A DNA stretch of 44,607 nucleotides from Phycisphaerales bacterium (GCA_018644725.1 JABGPZ010000062.1:1-44607); one strand, 5' to 3'. Shown: positions 23,518 to 32,787, numbered from the stretch's first letter. Notes: generated by a model not told the origin, from the sequence alone. A program made the numbers and translations.

Positions 23518-25248
23518 TTACCGGCTACCTTTGATCCGGGTGTTCTTGCCGAGCATGCCGCCGTAGTTCCGCATCACGAGTTGCGACTCGATGCGTTGGA
23601 CGAGGTCAAGCGCGACAGAAACCATAATCAGAAGGCCAGTGCCACCAAGGAACGCGGAGATCGAATACGGGATCTCCAGCTTGGAAGCGATCACACTCGG
23701 AAGCACCGCGATGAGTGCCAGGAACGCCGCGCCACAATAGGTGATGCGTCCCATGACGGTTTCGAGGTAGTCCGAGGTGCGCTTGCCGGGACGCAGGCCG
23801 GGAATGAAGTGGCCCATGTCGCGCAGCTGGTCAGCCATCTGCTTGGGACGGAAGTTCACCGTCGTCCAGAAGTAGGCGAAGAAGAAGATCATCAACACGA
23901 AGACGGACGTGTAGGTAAAGCTACCCGGCGTCATCGAATTGCGAATCATCGTAAACGTCGGACCGGCGAAAGTGTTTTCGAGCAGGCCGAAGACCACGCT
24001 GGGAATAATCATCAGCGACGATGCGAAGATGATCGGCATCACACCACCGTGGTTCACGCGCAGAGGCATATAGTGGCGCTGGCCTCCGTAGACCTTGCGG
24101 CCACGGGTTTGCTTGGCCTGCTGGATCGGAATCCGCCGCTGGGCCTGTGTGATGAGAATCGAGCCGGCGACAACGAACAGGAACGACGCCACGAGGAAGA
24201 GCATCTTCGGAATCCCGATGACTGATCCCCCGCCACCAAAGGTGAACTGGGCGTTCTGGAACAGCTCGCCGATGGCCTGAGGCAGGCGGACGACGATGCC
24301 GGCCATAATCAGCAGGCTGATGCCGTTGCCGATGCCGTACTGGTCAATTTGTTCCCCGAGCCACATCAAGAAGACCGTCCCGGTCGTGAGACACGAAACG
24401 CCAACGATGAAGATCAGGAATCTCATTCCACCCTGCGCGTATTCGGGATAGACCAGGTGGCTTCCGTTGGGAAGCACTTGGCTGATCGTGTAGCCCATGT
24501 ACATGCAGCCCTGAATCAGACACAGAATCACGGTTGCATAGCGCGTGTATTCCTGAATCTTCTTCTGGCCAGCGGCGCCTTCTTTCTGGAGTTTTTCCAG
24601 AGCGGGCACCACATTGCTCAGCAGCATGAAGATAATCGAGGCGGTAATGTAGGGCATGATCCCCAGGCCGAACAACGTACTCTTGGAGAGCGTGCCGCCG
24701 GTGAACATGCTGTAATACTGGAGAGCTTCGCCGAATGCGCCGGTCTTCTGGGTTTTCGCCAGGTCGGCCACTGCGTCGGGGTCGACACCCGGAATCGGGA
24801 TGAAGAAGCCAATGCGATAGATCGCCAACAGCGCAAGGGTGAAGATAATCTTATTGAGCAACTCGGGAATCGCAAAGATGTGCTCAAGCGTCGTACGGAT
24901 GTTCGACGGACTGACCAAGGCATAGTAGATCGCCAGAGCGACGATCACCGAACCAGCCAGTTGAACACTGGCAGCGATTTTCGCGCCTTCTACCGCCTGC
25001 AATACAGGCAGACCCGAGGTAATCAAAAGCATCGCGCCGTAGCCCGATGCACCGATCGCCAAAGAGCGGAACAGGTTAAAGGGGGTAATCGTGGCTGTGC
25101 GAGAAATGACAAACAGGCCAGCCAGCAGCAACGGTGCCGCCGGAAGCCAGTTGATCCATGCCTCTACTGCTTCGCCGTTCATGCCTCGGTTGAGGCCTGC
25201 GCCAATCAGCATCACTGCCGCCAATAATTTGGAAATCGTAAATCCCAT
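23518..25248 (-). CDS. secY: Preprotein translocase SecY, N-terminally extended
   Basis: A 576-residue SecY. The canonical protein begins at about residue 122 (HIFAIPELLNKIIFTLALLAIYRIG, then PIPGVDPDA) and runs about 455 residues with the usual ten membrane helices. The first ~120 residues are extra and appear to contain four membrane segments, at about 5-21, 35-51, 62-80 and 90-113. GGAAAGGA precedes the ATG at 25248. No ATG lies between the extension and the core. An even number of extra helices would keep the topology of the channel. It follows rplO by 110 nt and precedes adk by 1 nt. Confidence 0.95.
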   Translation of the reverse strand: MGFTISKLLAAVMLIGAGLNRGMNGEAVEAWINWLPAAPLLLAGLFVISRTATITPFNLFRSLAIGASGYGAMLLITSGLPVLQAVEGAKIAASVQLAGSVIVALAIYYALVSPSNIRTTLEHIFAIPELLNKIIFTLALLAIYRIGFFIPIPGVDPDAVADLAKTQKTGAFGEALQYYSMFTGGTLSKSTLFGLGIMPYITASIIFMLLSNVVPALEKLQKEGAAGQKKIQEYTRYATVILCLIQGCMYMGYTISQVLPNGSHLVYPEYAQGGMRFLIFIVGVSCLTTGTVFLMWLGEQIDQYGIGNGISLLIMAGIVVRLPQAIGELFQNAQFTFGGGGSVIGIPKMLFLVASFLFVVAGSILITQAQRRIPIQQAKQTRGRKVYGGQRHYMPLRVNHGGVMPIIFASSLMIIPSVVFGLLENTFAGPTFTMIRNSMTPGSFTYTSVFVLMIFFFAYFWTTVNFRPKQMADQLRDMGHFIPGLRPGKRTSDYLETVMGRITYCGAAFLALIAVLPSVIASKLEIPYSISAFLGGTGLLIMVSVALDLVQRIESQLVMRNYGGMLGKNTRIKGSR

Positions 25249-25288
25249 TATCTCAATCCTTTCCTGTTGGCCTGCCTTTTAGACAGAC

Positions 25289-25344
25289 AGCCAAACGGTT
25301 CTCCCGCAACGCCTGTTTGGCGAAGGCAAGACACCCGTTTGGCT
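25289..25344 (-). promoter_or_regulatory. Inverted repeat in the secY leader
   Basis: AGCCAAACGG (25289-25298) and CCGTTTGGCT (25335-25344) are perfect inverted repeats separated by 36 nt, in the 110-nt gap between rplO and secY. The inner sequence also contains GCCTGTTTGGC. It could fold in the secY leader; no function is known. Confidence 0.4.
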
Positions 25345-25358
25345 ATCAGGTTCACTTA

Positions 25359-25805
25359 TTAGCTTTCGTCAGCGCTGCCACCAGCCGCTTCGATCTTTTC
25401 CTTTGCCGAAGCGGTGTATTTGTTGGCAACAACCGTCAGTTTCTTTTTGAGTTCGCCATTGCCAAGAATCTTTACGAGTTTCTTGGAATCGTCAATCAGC
25501 TTGGCTGCAAAAAGCGTTTCCGCGTTGACGGTCGCGCCGTCTTCGAAGTTCGCTTCAAGACATGCCACATTGACAATCTGGAATTCCTTGCGGAAGTTTG
25601 CGTTATTAAAACCACGTTTGGGGCTGCGATAGATCTGCGGGAATTGCCCGCCTTCATACCCAATGCGGTCCTTGGCACCGCTGCGGCTGCCATAGCCCTT
25701 GTGCCCGCGGCCAGAGGTTTTCCCCTTGCCACTGCCGGTACCACGGCCTATGCGTTTGCGCTTCTTGTGGGCGCCTGCTTTTGAAAGAATTTCGTCCAGT
25801 TTCAT
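25359..25805 (-). CDS. rplO: 50S ribosomal protein L15
   Basis: A 148-residue L15. The Gly/Lys-rich N-terminus (RIGRGTGSGKGKTSGRGHKG) and the later ALVxxxx-type C-terminal domain (LIDDSKKLVKILGNGELKKK) are typical. Its start overlaps the rpsE stop as ATGA. L30 would normally lie between them and is absent. Confidence 0.97.
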   Translation of the reverse strand: MKLDEILSKAGAHKKRKRIGRGTGSGKGKTSGRGHKGYGSRSGAKDRIGYEGGQFPQIYRSPKRGFNNANFRKEFQIVNVACLEANFEDGATVNAETLFAAKLIDDSKKLVKILGNGELKKKLTVVANKYTASAKEKIEAAGGSADES

Positions 25806-26314
25806 TTGACTTTCACTCCTCGCAGAGCACTCACGGTCTCTGCTGTACGAAGTTTTCTCAGCGCGTCCATGCCTGCCTTGAGCAGGTTCTTGGGGCTCGT
25901 CGAGCCATAGGCCTTGCTGAGGAGGTTGCGAACTCCCGCCAATTCAAACAGCGGGCGGACTTTCTTACCAGCGATGACGCCCGTACCTTCCGAGGCCGGA
26001 ACCAGCACGATGCTCGAAGCACCACAGCGGCCGATGATTTTATGGGGAATGGTCGTGCCCTTCATCGGAACCGTAATGAGGTTCTTCGAAGCGTCCGTCT
26101 TGGCCTTTTCAACGGCATTGGGAACTTCGTTCGCCTTGCCATAGCCGATGCCGACGCGGCCCTTGCCGTCGCCAACTACAACCAGTGCGGCAAAGCTGAA
26201 CTTACGCCCACCTTTGATGACCTTCGAGCAACGGTAGATCTGAACGACATTGTCATCCAGGCCGGTTGCGTTGCGGAACTCGTCTCGCTTATTTTCACGT
26301 TTCTGCATAGCCAC
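25802..26314 (-). CDS. rpsE: 30S ribosomal protein S5
   Basis: A 170-residue S5 located at the mRNA entrance of the 30S. The S5-type double-strand-RNA-binding domain is at about 30-75 (ALVVVGDGKGRVGIGYGKANEVP) and the C-domain at GVRNLLSKAYGS. The start is taken as the GTG at 26314, because GGAG lies 8 nt upstream; ATG two codons later is farther away. Confidence 0.96.
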   Translation of the reverse strand: MAMQKRENKRDEFRNATGLDDNVVQIYRCSKVIKGGRKFSFAALVVVGDGKGRVGIGYGKANEVPNAVEKAKTDASKNLITVPMKGTTIPHKIIGRCGASSIVLVPASEGTGVIAGKKVRPLFELAGVRNLLSKAYGSTSPKNLLKAGMDALRKLRTAETVSALRGVKVK

Positions 26315-26326
26315 AGTGTTCGCTCC

Positions 26327-26692
26327 TTAGAATTCCAAGCCGCCCTTGCGGGCTGCTTCGGCCAGTTCACGCACCCGACCGTGGTAGGCATAGCCATTCC
26401 GGTCGAACACAACTTGTTTGATCCCTTGTTCGAGGGCTTTGCCCGCAAGCGCCGTTCCCACGGTCGCTGCGGCGGCGGCATTGCCGGCCGAGCCTTCGAT
26501 CGAGATTGCCTCGTCCTGGGTCGAGGCAGTACAGATCGTCTTGCCAGCTACATCGTCGATGAGCTGTGCATAGATGTTCTTGTTACTGCGGAAGACCGTC
26601 AGGCGCGGACGCACCGGCGTCCCAGCTACTTTCTTGCGAACATGCTTCTTGCGGCGAATGCGCTGTTCGATTTTCTTTTCAACACGCTTCAT
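26327..26692 (-). CDS. rplR: 50S ribosomal protein L18
   Basis: A 121-residue L18, which carries 5S rRNA to the 50S with L5. The blocks [21 protein letters not shown] and [17 protein letters not shown] are diagnostic. It is located between rplF and rpsE, as in the spc order. Confidence 0.97.
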   Translation of the reverse strand: MKRVEKKIEQRIRRKKHVRKKVAGTPVRPRLTVFRSNKNIYAQLIDDVAGKTICTASTQDEAISIEGSAGNAAAAATVGTALAGKALEQGIKQVVFDRNGYAYHGRVRELAEAARKGGLEF

Positions 26693-26731
26693 GATTCCTG
26701 CCTCGTGTGTAAGAGGTTAATGCGCTTAGGG

Positions 26732-27298
26732 TTATTTACCCGCCATGGCCTTACCGACCTTGCGACGGACGTGCTCACCGGCGTAGCGGAGGCCTTTGCC
26801 TTTGTACGGCTCGGGCTTGCGCTTCGAGCGGCACTGGGCAGCGAACTCGCCAACTGCCTGCTTGTCGCAGCCTTTGACTGCAAACTTCGCGGGGTCGGTG
26901 TCACCACGGGCCTGACCGGTGTGGATATCCACAGTCACGCCTTCAGGGATTGCGACGACTTCGAGGTGGCTCTTGCCGCAGGAGATAGCAACGGTGCTGC
27001 CCTTCTGCTCAATGCCGTACCCAACGCCGTAGATTTCGAGCTTCTTCTCGTAGCCATTCGTGACGCCTTCGACCATGTTCGCAATCAAGCTGCGGGTCAG
27101 GCCGTGGAACGCGCGGGTTTGGCGCTCGTCATCTTGGGCGGTTACGATCAGTTCCTCGCCTTCGAGTGTAATCGTCACTTCCGGGCGGAAGGTCTGGGTC
27201 AGTTTGCCCAGCTTGCCCTCGATGGTCACAGTTTGACCGTCGAGAGTCGCCTTGACACCCGAGGGAAGGACCACTGGTTGTTTTCCAATTCGACTCAT
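26732..27298 (-). CDS. rplF: 50S ribosomal protein L6
   Basis: A 188-residue L6, slightly longer than the usual 177. It contains MSRIGKQPVVLPSGV, two repeats of the L6 fold and the C-terminal EPYKGKGLRYAGE block that contacts 23S rRNA. GGAAGGA precedes the start. Confidence 0.97.
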   Translation of the reverse strand: MSRIGKQPVVLPSGVKATLDGQTVTIEGKLGKLTQTFRPEVTITLEGEELIVTAQDDERQTRAFHGLTRSLIANMVEGVTNGYEKKLEIYGVGYGIEQKGSTVAISCGKSHLEVVAIPEGVTVDIHTGQARGDTDPAKFAVKGCDKQAVGEFAAQCRSKRKPEPYKGKGLRYAGEHVRRKVGKAMAGK

Positions 27299-27316
27299 GG
27301 TAGAGTTCCTTCCTGA

Positions 27317-27715
27317 TTAAAGCACTTCGCAGAGGACTTCGCCGCCGATGTTCTTCTCACGGCACTCGCGATCGCTGAGCACGCCCAGCGAGGTCGAGAC
27401 GACCGAGATACCAAGACCATCGATGGGGCGGGGAATCCCCGCAACGCCAGAGTACAGTCGCCGGCCTGGACGCGAGAGACGGTTCAATTCCGTCACAACG
27501 TCTTCACCGAGAGGACCGTACTTCAGGTAGACCCGAAGGATCCCCTGCTTGCCGTCATCAATTCGTTTGTAGTCCATAATGTAGCCTTCGTCTTTCAGCA
27601 CCCGGCAAATACCTTCGCAGATTTTGCTCGCAGGGGCTGTGACGATTTTATGACGACTCCGCAGGGCGTTCCGAATACGGGTCAACATGTCGGCAATGGG
27701 ATCAGATAAGCTCAT
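27317..27715 (-). CDS. rpsH: 30S ribosomal protein S8
   Basis: A 132-residue S8. It opens SDPIADMLTRIRNALRSRH and ends with GLGISVVSTSLGVLSDREC, the usual RNA-binding C-terminus. GAGGAA lies upstream. In E. coli S8 represses the spc operon; no equivalent leader was identified here. Confidence 0.97.
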   Translation of the reverse strand: MSLSDPIADMLTRIRNALRSRHKIVTAPASKICEGICRVLKDEGYIMDYKRIDDGKQGILRVYLKYGPLGEDVVTELNRLSRPGRRLYSGVAGIPRPIDGLGISVVSTSLGVLSDRECREKNIGGEVLCEVL

Positions 27716-27735
27716 AGGGTGTTTTCCTCTTTACC

Positions 27736-27921
27736 TTACCAACTGGCTTTTTTCATACCGGGAATCAAACCTTCATTTGCCATTTTTCGGAGGCAAATGC
27801 GGCAGATCTTAAACTTCCGGTAGACGCTACGTGGTCGTCCGCACAGTTGGCAGCGGCGGATTACGCGCGTCGAGAATTTGGGTTTGCGCTTGGCTTTCGC
27901 GATGAGTGCTTTGGTGGCCAT
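27736..27921 (-). CDS. rpsZ: 30S ribosomal protein S14, zinc type
   Basis: A 61-residue S14 of the short C-plus form. Cys24, Cys27, Cys40 and Cys43 (CQLC and CRIC) bind zinc. The end [10 protein letters not shown] is standard. The long Cys-free form is not used here. Confidence 0.96.
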   Translation of the reverse strand: MATKALIAKAKRKPKFSTRVIRRCQLCGRPRSVYRKFKICRICLRKMANEGLIPGMKKASW

Positions 27922-27931
27922 CGCCGTCTCC

Positions 27932-28477
27932 TTAGTTACTGGTCGCGAACGGCATGCCGAGTGCTTTCAGCAAGGCCCGCGCCTGTTCGTCGTTGTTCGT
28001 GCTGGTCTGGAAGCAAATATTCATGCCCTGGTTGAACGTGATCGACACCGGATCAATTTCCGGGAAGACCGATTGTTCGTTCAGGCCCATGTTGTAGTTG
28101 CCACGCCCGTCGAAGCCCGAGGGATTCAGTCCGCGGAAGTCCTTCACGCGGGGAATCGCCAGTGACACCAGACGGTCGAAAAATTCGTACATCCGCTCGC
28201 CGCGCAGTGTGGCCTTGAGGCCGACGGGGCTACCTTCGCGGAGCTTGAAGTTACTGACGCTCTTTTTCGCGAGGCAGATCACTGGCTTTTGGCCTGCGAT
28301 CAGCGTCAGTTGCTTTTGCGCCACTTCGAAGCGGGCTTTTTCGTCCTTCGCCCAACCTGTGCCCATCGAAATCACGATCTTCTCGAGTTTCGGAATGGCC
28401 ATCACGTTGCCGATGCTGAATTCGTCTTTCAGCGCCGAAGCGATTTGGTCTTTGTATTGTGTTAACAGCCGTGCCAT
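27932..28477 (-). CDS. rplE: 50S ribosomal protein L5
   Basis: A 181-residue L5 that binds 5S rRNA. It contains [30 protein letters not shown], the conserved patch, and [10 protein letters not shown]. The length is normal. It sits between rplX and rpsZ. Confidence 0.97.
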   Translation of the reverse strand: MARLLTQYKDQIASALKDEFSIGNVMAIPKLEKIVISMGTGWAKDEKARFEVAQKQLTLIAGQKPVICLAKKSVSNFKLREGSPVGLKATLRGERMYEFFDRLVSLAIPRVKDFRGLNPSGFDGRGNYNMGLNEQSVFPEIDPVSITFNQGMNICFQTSTNNDEQARALLKALGMPFATSN

Positions 28478-28488
28478 AGTGGGGTCCT

Positions 28489-28824
28489 CTACTTCGCCTT
28501 GGCGACAACGCCGAGGCTTTTGCCGCTTTTGATTGCGATTCGTTGCTTGCTGCCATCCGAAGAAGTCTCGAAGCGAACCCGCGTAGGCTGGGACGTTTCG
28601 GGGTCGATCGGCATCACGTTCGATGCGTTGATCGGCATTTCCTTCTGGATCCGGCCGCCCTGGGGGTTCTTCTGGGTCGGACGCATGTGGCGATAGACCC
28701 GGTTGACACCTTGGACGATGACTTTGTTCAGTTTGTTGTTCACGGTCAGGATCTCGCCGGTTTTACCTTTGTCGTCACCGGCGATGACTACGACCATGTC
28801 ACCTTTTTTAATACGCGCTGCCAT
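28489..28824 (-). CDS. rplX: 50S ribosomal protein L24
   Basis: A 111-residue L24. The KOW motif is near the start (IKKGDMVVVIAGDDKGKTG), followed by VNRVYRHMRPTQKNPQGG. The start shares one base with the rplN stop as TAATG. Confidence 0.97.
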   Translation of the reverse strand: MAARIKKGDMVVVIAGDDKGKTGEILTVNNKLNKVIVQGVNRVYRHMRPTQKNPQGGRIQKEMPINASNVMPIDPETSQPTRVRFETSSDGSKQRIAIKSGKSLGVVAKAK

Positions 28825-29213
28825 TAGACTACCTCGCTCGCGAGAGAGACAATCTTCATGTAGTTCATCTCGCGGAGTTCACGAGCGACTGCACCGAAGA
28901 TGCGTGTCCCTTTGGGGTTGCCGTTTTCGTCAATCAGGACTGCAGCGTTGGAGTCAAATTTGACATAGCTGCCGTCGTTACGACGAACCGGGTACTTCGT
29001 GCGAACAATCACGCAGCGAACGATTTCGCCTTGTTTGATCGCCGAGCCGGGGATCGCCTTCTTGACGCTGCAGACAATCTTGTCACCCACGCTCGCGGTC
29101 CGACGGGTCATCCCGTGCTTACGAGTCGTAGACCCGCCGAGCACTTTGATGCACCCCAGCTCACGGACGCCGGTGTTGTCTGCACTTTCCAGTCTGGATT
29201 CTTGTTGAATCAT
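28824..29213 (-). CDS. rplN: 50S ribosomal protein L14
   Basis: A 129-residue L14. [19 protein letters not shown] and [25 protein letters not shown] are family hallmarks. It overlaps rplX by 1 nt. Confidence 0.98.
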   Translation of the reverse strand: MIQQESRLESADNTGVRELGCIKVLGGSTTRKHGMTRRTASVGDKIVCSVKKAIPGSAIKQGEIVRCVIVRTKYPVRRNDGSYVKFDSNAAVLIDENGNPKGTRIFGAVARELREMNYMKIVSLASEVV

Positions 29214-29227
29214 CGTCTATACCTCAG

Positions 29228-29527
29228 TTATGCCTGGACGCCCACGGGGGGACGTACTTCCCGCACTACGCGGTGGGCCTTGGTTTTACTCAGCGGACGG
29301 CAGGGCACGATTTCGACCAGGGCACCGAGGCGGGCAATGCCCTTCTCGTCGTGGACCTGGAACTTCGAGTGCCGGCGGATATACTTGCCGTACTGAGCGT
29401 GGCGGACGAGGTTTTCCACCGTCACAACCACACTCTTGGTTCCACTGATGCTCGTCACTTCACCCACGCGGGCACGACGGAGCTTCATTGTTGTTTGTTT
29501 CGCATCTTCGGTCATGGCTTCACCCAT
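29228..29527 (-). CDS. rpsQ: 30S ribosomal protein S17
   Basis: A 99-residue S17. The OB-fold core RARVGEVTSISGTKSVVVTVE and the block KYIRRHSKFQVHDE are clear. Starting at 29527 overlaps the rpmC stop as TAATG; a start four codons later (29515) with GGGTGA upstream is equally possible and would give 95 residues. Confidence 0.94.
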   Translation of the reverse strand: MGEAMTEDAKQTTMKLRRARVGEVTSISGTKSVVVTVENLVRHAQYGKYIRRHSKFQVHDEKGIARLGALVEIVPCRPLSKTKAHRVVREVRPPVGVQA

Positions 29528-29718
29528 TAGTTAGCGAGTCGTTCGCGAATGACTGTTTTTACACGGGCCACGTCGCGCTTGGTCTTGCCCAGTTGGGACG
29601 GATTTTCGAGCTTTTCGGTCACCGCCTGGCTACGCAGGTCATACAGGTGACGTTTGAGGCGAACGAGTTCGCCTTGGAGCTCTTCGTCGGAGAGTTTGCG
29701 GATATCTTCGGTCTTCAT
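29527..29718 (-). CDS. rpmC: 50S ribosomal protein L29
   Basis: A 63-residue L29, an antiparallel helical pair near the exit tunnel. IRKLSDEELQGELVRLKRHLYDLRSQ is the standard pattern. It is followed at once by rpsQ. Confidence 0.96.
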   Translation of the reverse strand: MKTEDIRKLSDEELQGELVRLKRHLYDLRSQAVTEKLENPSQLGKTKRDVARVKTVIRERLAN

Positions 29719-29730
29719 GATCTCTCCTTC

Positions 29731-30150
29731 TTACAAGCCGTGGCGACGGTAGATCATCCGGCACCGAACGGGCATTTTGTGTGCGAGACGTTGGAAGGCG
29801 CCTTTTGCAAGGTCTTCCGGAACGCCGCCGATTTCGTAGAGGACACGGCCAGGTTGCACCGGAGCGACCCAGCGGCTGACTTCACCCTTCCCCTTACCCA
29901 TACGAACTTCCAACGGTTTGGAGGTCACGGGCTTATGGGGGAAGATGCGAATGTAGACCTTGCCTTCACGGCGAAGGAATTGTGTCGCTGCGACACGGCC
30001 AGCTTCGATCTGACGGGCAGTGATGTGCCCAAGTTCGAGGCATTGGAGGCCATATTCGCCGTAGCAGACGTAGTTGCCGCCTTTGGCCATTCCGCGGTTT
30101 TTTCCGCGCTGCCATTTGCGGTATTTGTATCGTTTTGGCATCAGAGGCAT
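29731..30150 (-). CDS. rplP: 50S ribosomal protein L16
   Basis: A 139-residue L16, close to the A-site tRNA. The blocks PKRYKYRKWQRGKNRG, GLQCLELGHITARQIEAGRVA and VRMGKGKGEVSRWVAPV are conserved. The last Gln/Arg-rich extension of some species is absent. Confidence 0.97.
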   Translation of the reverse strand: MPLMPKRYKYRKWQRGKNRGMAKGGNYVCYGEYGLQCLELGHITARQIEAGRVAATQFLRREGKVYIRIFPHKPVTSKPLEVRMGKGKGEVSRWVAPVQPGRVLYEIGGVPEDLAKGAFQRLAHKMPVRCRMIYRRHGL

Positions 30151-30183
30151 GGAGTTACCCTCTCGGTTCGTTTAGAGTCTGTA

Positions 30184-30945
30184 TTACTTGCGGCCGCCCT
30201 GGCCACCACGTCCGCCGCCACCGCCACCTTGACGTCCGCGGCCTCGGCCACGGCGATCGCCACGTGCTGCATTGTTGCGACGGTTCAGTTCTTCTTCGGT
30301 CGGCTGTTCGCCGAACAGGCCGCGATAGATCCACACCTTCACGCCGATCACTCCGTAGGTGGTGAAGCACGGAACAAAGCCGTAGTCCACGTCTGCCTGG
30401 AGCGTGTGAAGCGGGACACTGCCGAGGCAGGTCATTTCGCTGCGGGACATTTCTGCGCCGCCAAGACGACCCGAAAGCATGATCTTCACGCCTTTGGCGC
30501 CAGCCTGCATCGTCGATTCCGCGCGCTGCTTCATCGTCCGGCGGAAGCTCGAACGGCGTTTGAGCTGTTCGGCAATGCCTTCGGCGACGAGCTGTGCGTT
30601 GAGGTCCGGGTTGCGAACTTCCACGACGTTCACGTTCACGCGGCGATTCGTGAGGTCTTCAAGAGCTTTCTTGATGTTCTCAATTTCAACGCCCTTGGGA
30701 CCAATCACGATCCCGGGACGAGCGCTCTTGACGATCACTTTCACTTCTTCGCGGGTACGCTCGATCTCGATCGCGCTCACTCCAGCAAAGGGAGGGATGC
30801 GGTTGAGACGGTGGTCGAGGAACTTGCGGATTCGGGCATCTTCGACCAGGAATTCACCGTAGTTGCTCTTGGGAGCGAACCAGCGGCTCTTCCAGCCGAG
30901 GGTAATGCCTGTGCGGAAGCCGATTGGATTAACTTTCTGGCCCAT
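30184..30945 (-). CDS. rpsC: 30S ribosomal protein S3, with RG-rich tail
   Basis: A 253-residue S3. It opens MGQKVNPIGFRTGITLGW, and the KH domain has GIVIGPKGVEIENIKKAL. The C-terminal domain follows. The last ~30 residues are a Gly/Arg-rich tail with repeats such as GRGRGRQGGGGGGRGGQGG. The length is about 20 residues more than E. coli S3. Its start shares a base with the rplV stop. Confidence 0.97.
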   Translation of the reverse strand: MGQKVNPIGFRTGITLGWKSRWFAPKSNYGEFLVEDARIRKFLDHRLNRIPPFAGVSAIEIERTREEVKVIVKSARPGIVIGPKGVEIENIKKALEDLTNRRVNVNVVEVRNPDLNAQLVAEGIAEQLKRRSSFRRTMKQRAESTMQAGAKGVKIMLSGRLGGAEMSRSEMTCLGSVPLHTLQADVDYGFVPCFTTYGVIGVKVWIYRGLFGEQPTEEELNRRNNAARGDRRGRGRGRQGGGGGGRGGQGGRK

Positions 30946-31283
30946 TATTTACCTTCTTCCACAGTCACGATAATGTGGCTGCTGCGTTTGAGGATCCGAT
31001 GTGCCCGGCCACGGTCCTTCGGTTGGAACCGCTTCATCGTCGGGCCTTCGTTGATCTGTGTTTCGCTCACGACCAGCAAATCAGGATTCACTGTTTCGTC
31101 GCGGTCGACCGCATTGGCCGCTGCGCTTTGGATGACCTTAGCGATCATTCCGGCTGCACGGTTCGGCGTGAATTTCAGGATGCTAAGCGCCTCGCCGACG
31201 TTACGGCCGCGGATCATGTCCGCCACCAAACGCACTTTGCGCGGGCTCATTCGGGCGTGTCGATGTGTTGCTGTCCAAGCCAT
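30945..31283 (-). CDS. rplV: 50S ribosomal protein L22
   Basis: A 112-residue L22. The start ATG at 31283 (MAWTATHRHARMSPRKVRLV) has GGAG 9 nt upstream. A TTG at 31298 is less likely because the family begins near this ATG. ILKFTPNRAAGMIAKVIQSA and FQPKDRGRAHRILKRSSHI lie in the exit-tunnel loop. Confidence 0.96.
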   Translation of the reverse strand: MAWTATHRHARMSPRKVRLVADMIRGRNVGEALSILKFTPNRAAGMIAKVIQSAAANAVDRDETVNPDLLVVSETQINEGPTMKRFQPKDRGRAHRILKRSSHIIVTVEEGK

Positions 31284-31352
31284 CGGTAGATGCTCCAAAG
31301 TTGGGGGTCTGTACCGTTCGCGGGCGTCGCGCGCCCTGCCGAACGATTACTA

Positions 31353-31613
31353 CTATTTGTCCGTGTGACTACGGAATTTACGAGTCGGGCTGAATTCGCC
31401 CAACTTGTGGCCCACCATGTCTTCGGTGACGAGGACATCGATGAACTGTTTCCCGTTATGAACGGCGAACTTTTGGCCGATGAAGTCCGGGTGGATCGTG
31501 CAGGCACGACTCCAGGTCTTGATCGGCGAGCGGTCGCCGGTTTCTTTGGCCTTCATGGCTTTCATGTAGACCTTTTCGTTCACGTACGGACCTTTTTTTG
31601 AGCTACGAGTCAT
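31353..31613 (-). CDS. rpsS: 30S ribosomal protein S19
   Basis: An 86-residue S19 of the 30S head. [16 protein letters not shown] and [20 protein letters not shown] are standard. GGAG lies 6 nt before the ATG. A 69-nt gap separates it from rplV. Confidence 0.97.
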   Translation of the reverse strand: MTRSSKKGPYVNEKVYMKAMKAKETGDRSPIKTWSRACTIHPDFIGQKFAVHNGKQFIDVLVTEDMVGHKLGEFSPTRKFRSHTDK

Positions 31614-31628
31614 GGGTTACTCCCAGTC

Positions 31629-32480
31629 TTATAGTGTCAGCTGACCGTGCCGCGTGTTGCGACGGCGACGGAGAATCAGCTTATTCGAAGGTTTATGCCT
31701 CTTACGGGTTTTGCCGCCCTTAGACAGCTTGCCTTGAGGCGAACAGGGGTGGCGACCGCCGGCTCGCCGGCCTTCACCACCACCCATCGGGTGGTCAACG
31801 GGGTTCATACAGCTACCGCGAACGTGCGGGCGACGACCAAGGTGGCGTTTCCGACCGGCCTTGCCCCAGCGAATCGACATGTGTTCCACGTTGCCAAGCT
31901 GGCCGAGCGTCGCACGGCAGCTCGCGTGAACCACGCGCATTTCGCCGCTGGGAAGAAGCAGTGTTGCCTTCTTGCCTTCGCGGGCAACCAGTTTCGCCGA
32001 GCCACCCGCCGTGCGGACCATTTGGCCACCACGACCGGGCGTCATCTCGATGTTGTGGATGTTCATCGCGAGCGGGATATTGCTCAGGGGCATGGTATTG
32101 CCCACATTCGGCTCGACTTTTTCACCCGAGACAATCGTCTGGCCCACTTCCATGCCCAGCGGGGCGAGGATGTAGCGCTTGACGCCGTCTTCGTACTGGA
32201 GCAACGCAATGTTGCAGGTACGGTTGGGATCGTATTCAATCGTCATGACGGTGGCGTTGCACTCGTCTTTCTGACGCTTGAAGTCGATGATGCGGTACCG
32301 GCGCTTGTGGCCGCCACCGCGGTGTCGCGATGTGATTTTCCCGTGGTGATTGCGTCCGCCATGCTTCTTAAGAGGCAAGAGGAGCGACTTTTCCGGGGTC
32401 GTGGTCGTTACCGCTTCGCGGATATTGACCGACGAGTTCCGGCGCCCAGGGGAAGTTGGTTTGTATTTTTTGATTGGCAT
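31629..32480 (-). CDS. rplB: 50S ribosomal protein L2
   Basis: A 283-residue L2 near the peptidyl-transferase centre. It contains [14 protein letters not shown] and [20 protein letters not shown], and near the end [13 protein letters not shown], the block with the catalytically important His. The C-terminus is [15 protein letters not shown]. The length is normal. Confidence 0.98.
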   Translation of the reverse strand: MPIKKYKPTSPGRRNSSVNIREAVTTTTPEKSLLLPLKKHGGRNHHGKITSRHRGGGHKRRYRIIDFKRQKDECNATVMTIEYDPNRTCNIALLQYEDGVKRYILAPLGMEVGQTIVSGEKVEPNVGNTMPLSNIPLAMNIHNIEMTPGRGGQMVRTAGGSAKLVAREGKKATLLLPSGEMRVVHASCRATLGQLGNVEHMSIRWGKAGRKRHLGRRPHVRGSCMNPVDHPMGGGEGRRAGGRHPCSPQGKLSKGGKTRKRHKPSNKLILRRRRNTRHGQLTL

Positions 32481-32500
32481 TGTGTTTTACCAAACCCTTC

Positions 32501-32785
32501 TTAGAACAGGTCGATGTGATCTTCTTCATGAAGAATCACGATCGCTTTTTTCCACTTTTTCGTGTGTGTCATGGTCCGGCCGGCGCGACGGGGCTTGCCC
32601 TTACGCGTCATGGTACGGACCGAAATCACTTTCACGCCATAGATCGTCTGGACGGCCTGCTTGATCTGCGCCTTGTTCGCGCGGAGATCGACCTCGAACG
32701 CATATGCGTTGAGTTCCGATGCCTGATCGGTGCCCTTTTCGGTCACCAGCGGGCGCACCAGGATGTCGTATACGTCAGTCTTCAC
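32501..32785 (-). CDS. rplW: 50S ribosomal protein L23
   Basis: A 94-residue L23 at the exit tunnel, a docking site for SRP and trigger factor. DVYDILVRPLVTEKGTDQAS and KAQIKQAVQTIYGVKVISV are typical. The start is the GTG at 32785, with AGGAGG 7 nt upstream; the longer TTG start is rejected. The rplD stop lies 2 nt away. Confidence 0.95.
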   Translation of the reverse strand: MKTDVYDILVRPLVTEKGTDQASELNAYAFEVDLRANKAQIKQAVQTIYGVKVISVRTMTRKGKPRRAGRTMTHTKKWKKAIVILHEEDHIDLF

Positions 32786-32787
32786 GG

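Noticed and set aside
29488-31368. Open frame of 626 codons on the plus strand opposite ribosomal proteins
   Set aside because: It is antisense to rpmC, rplP, rpsC and rplV and carries no recognisable motif.
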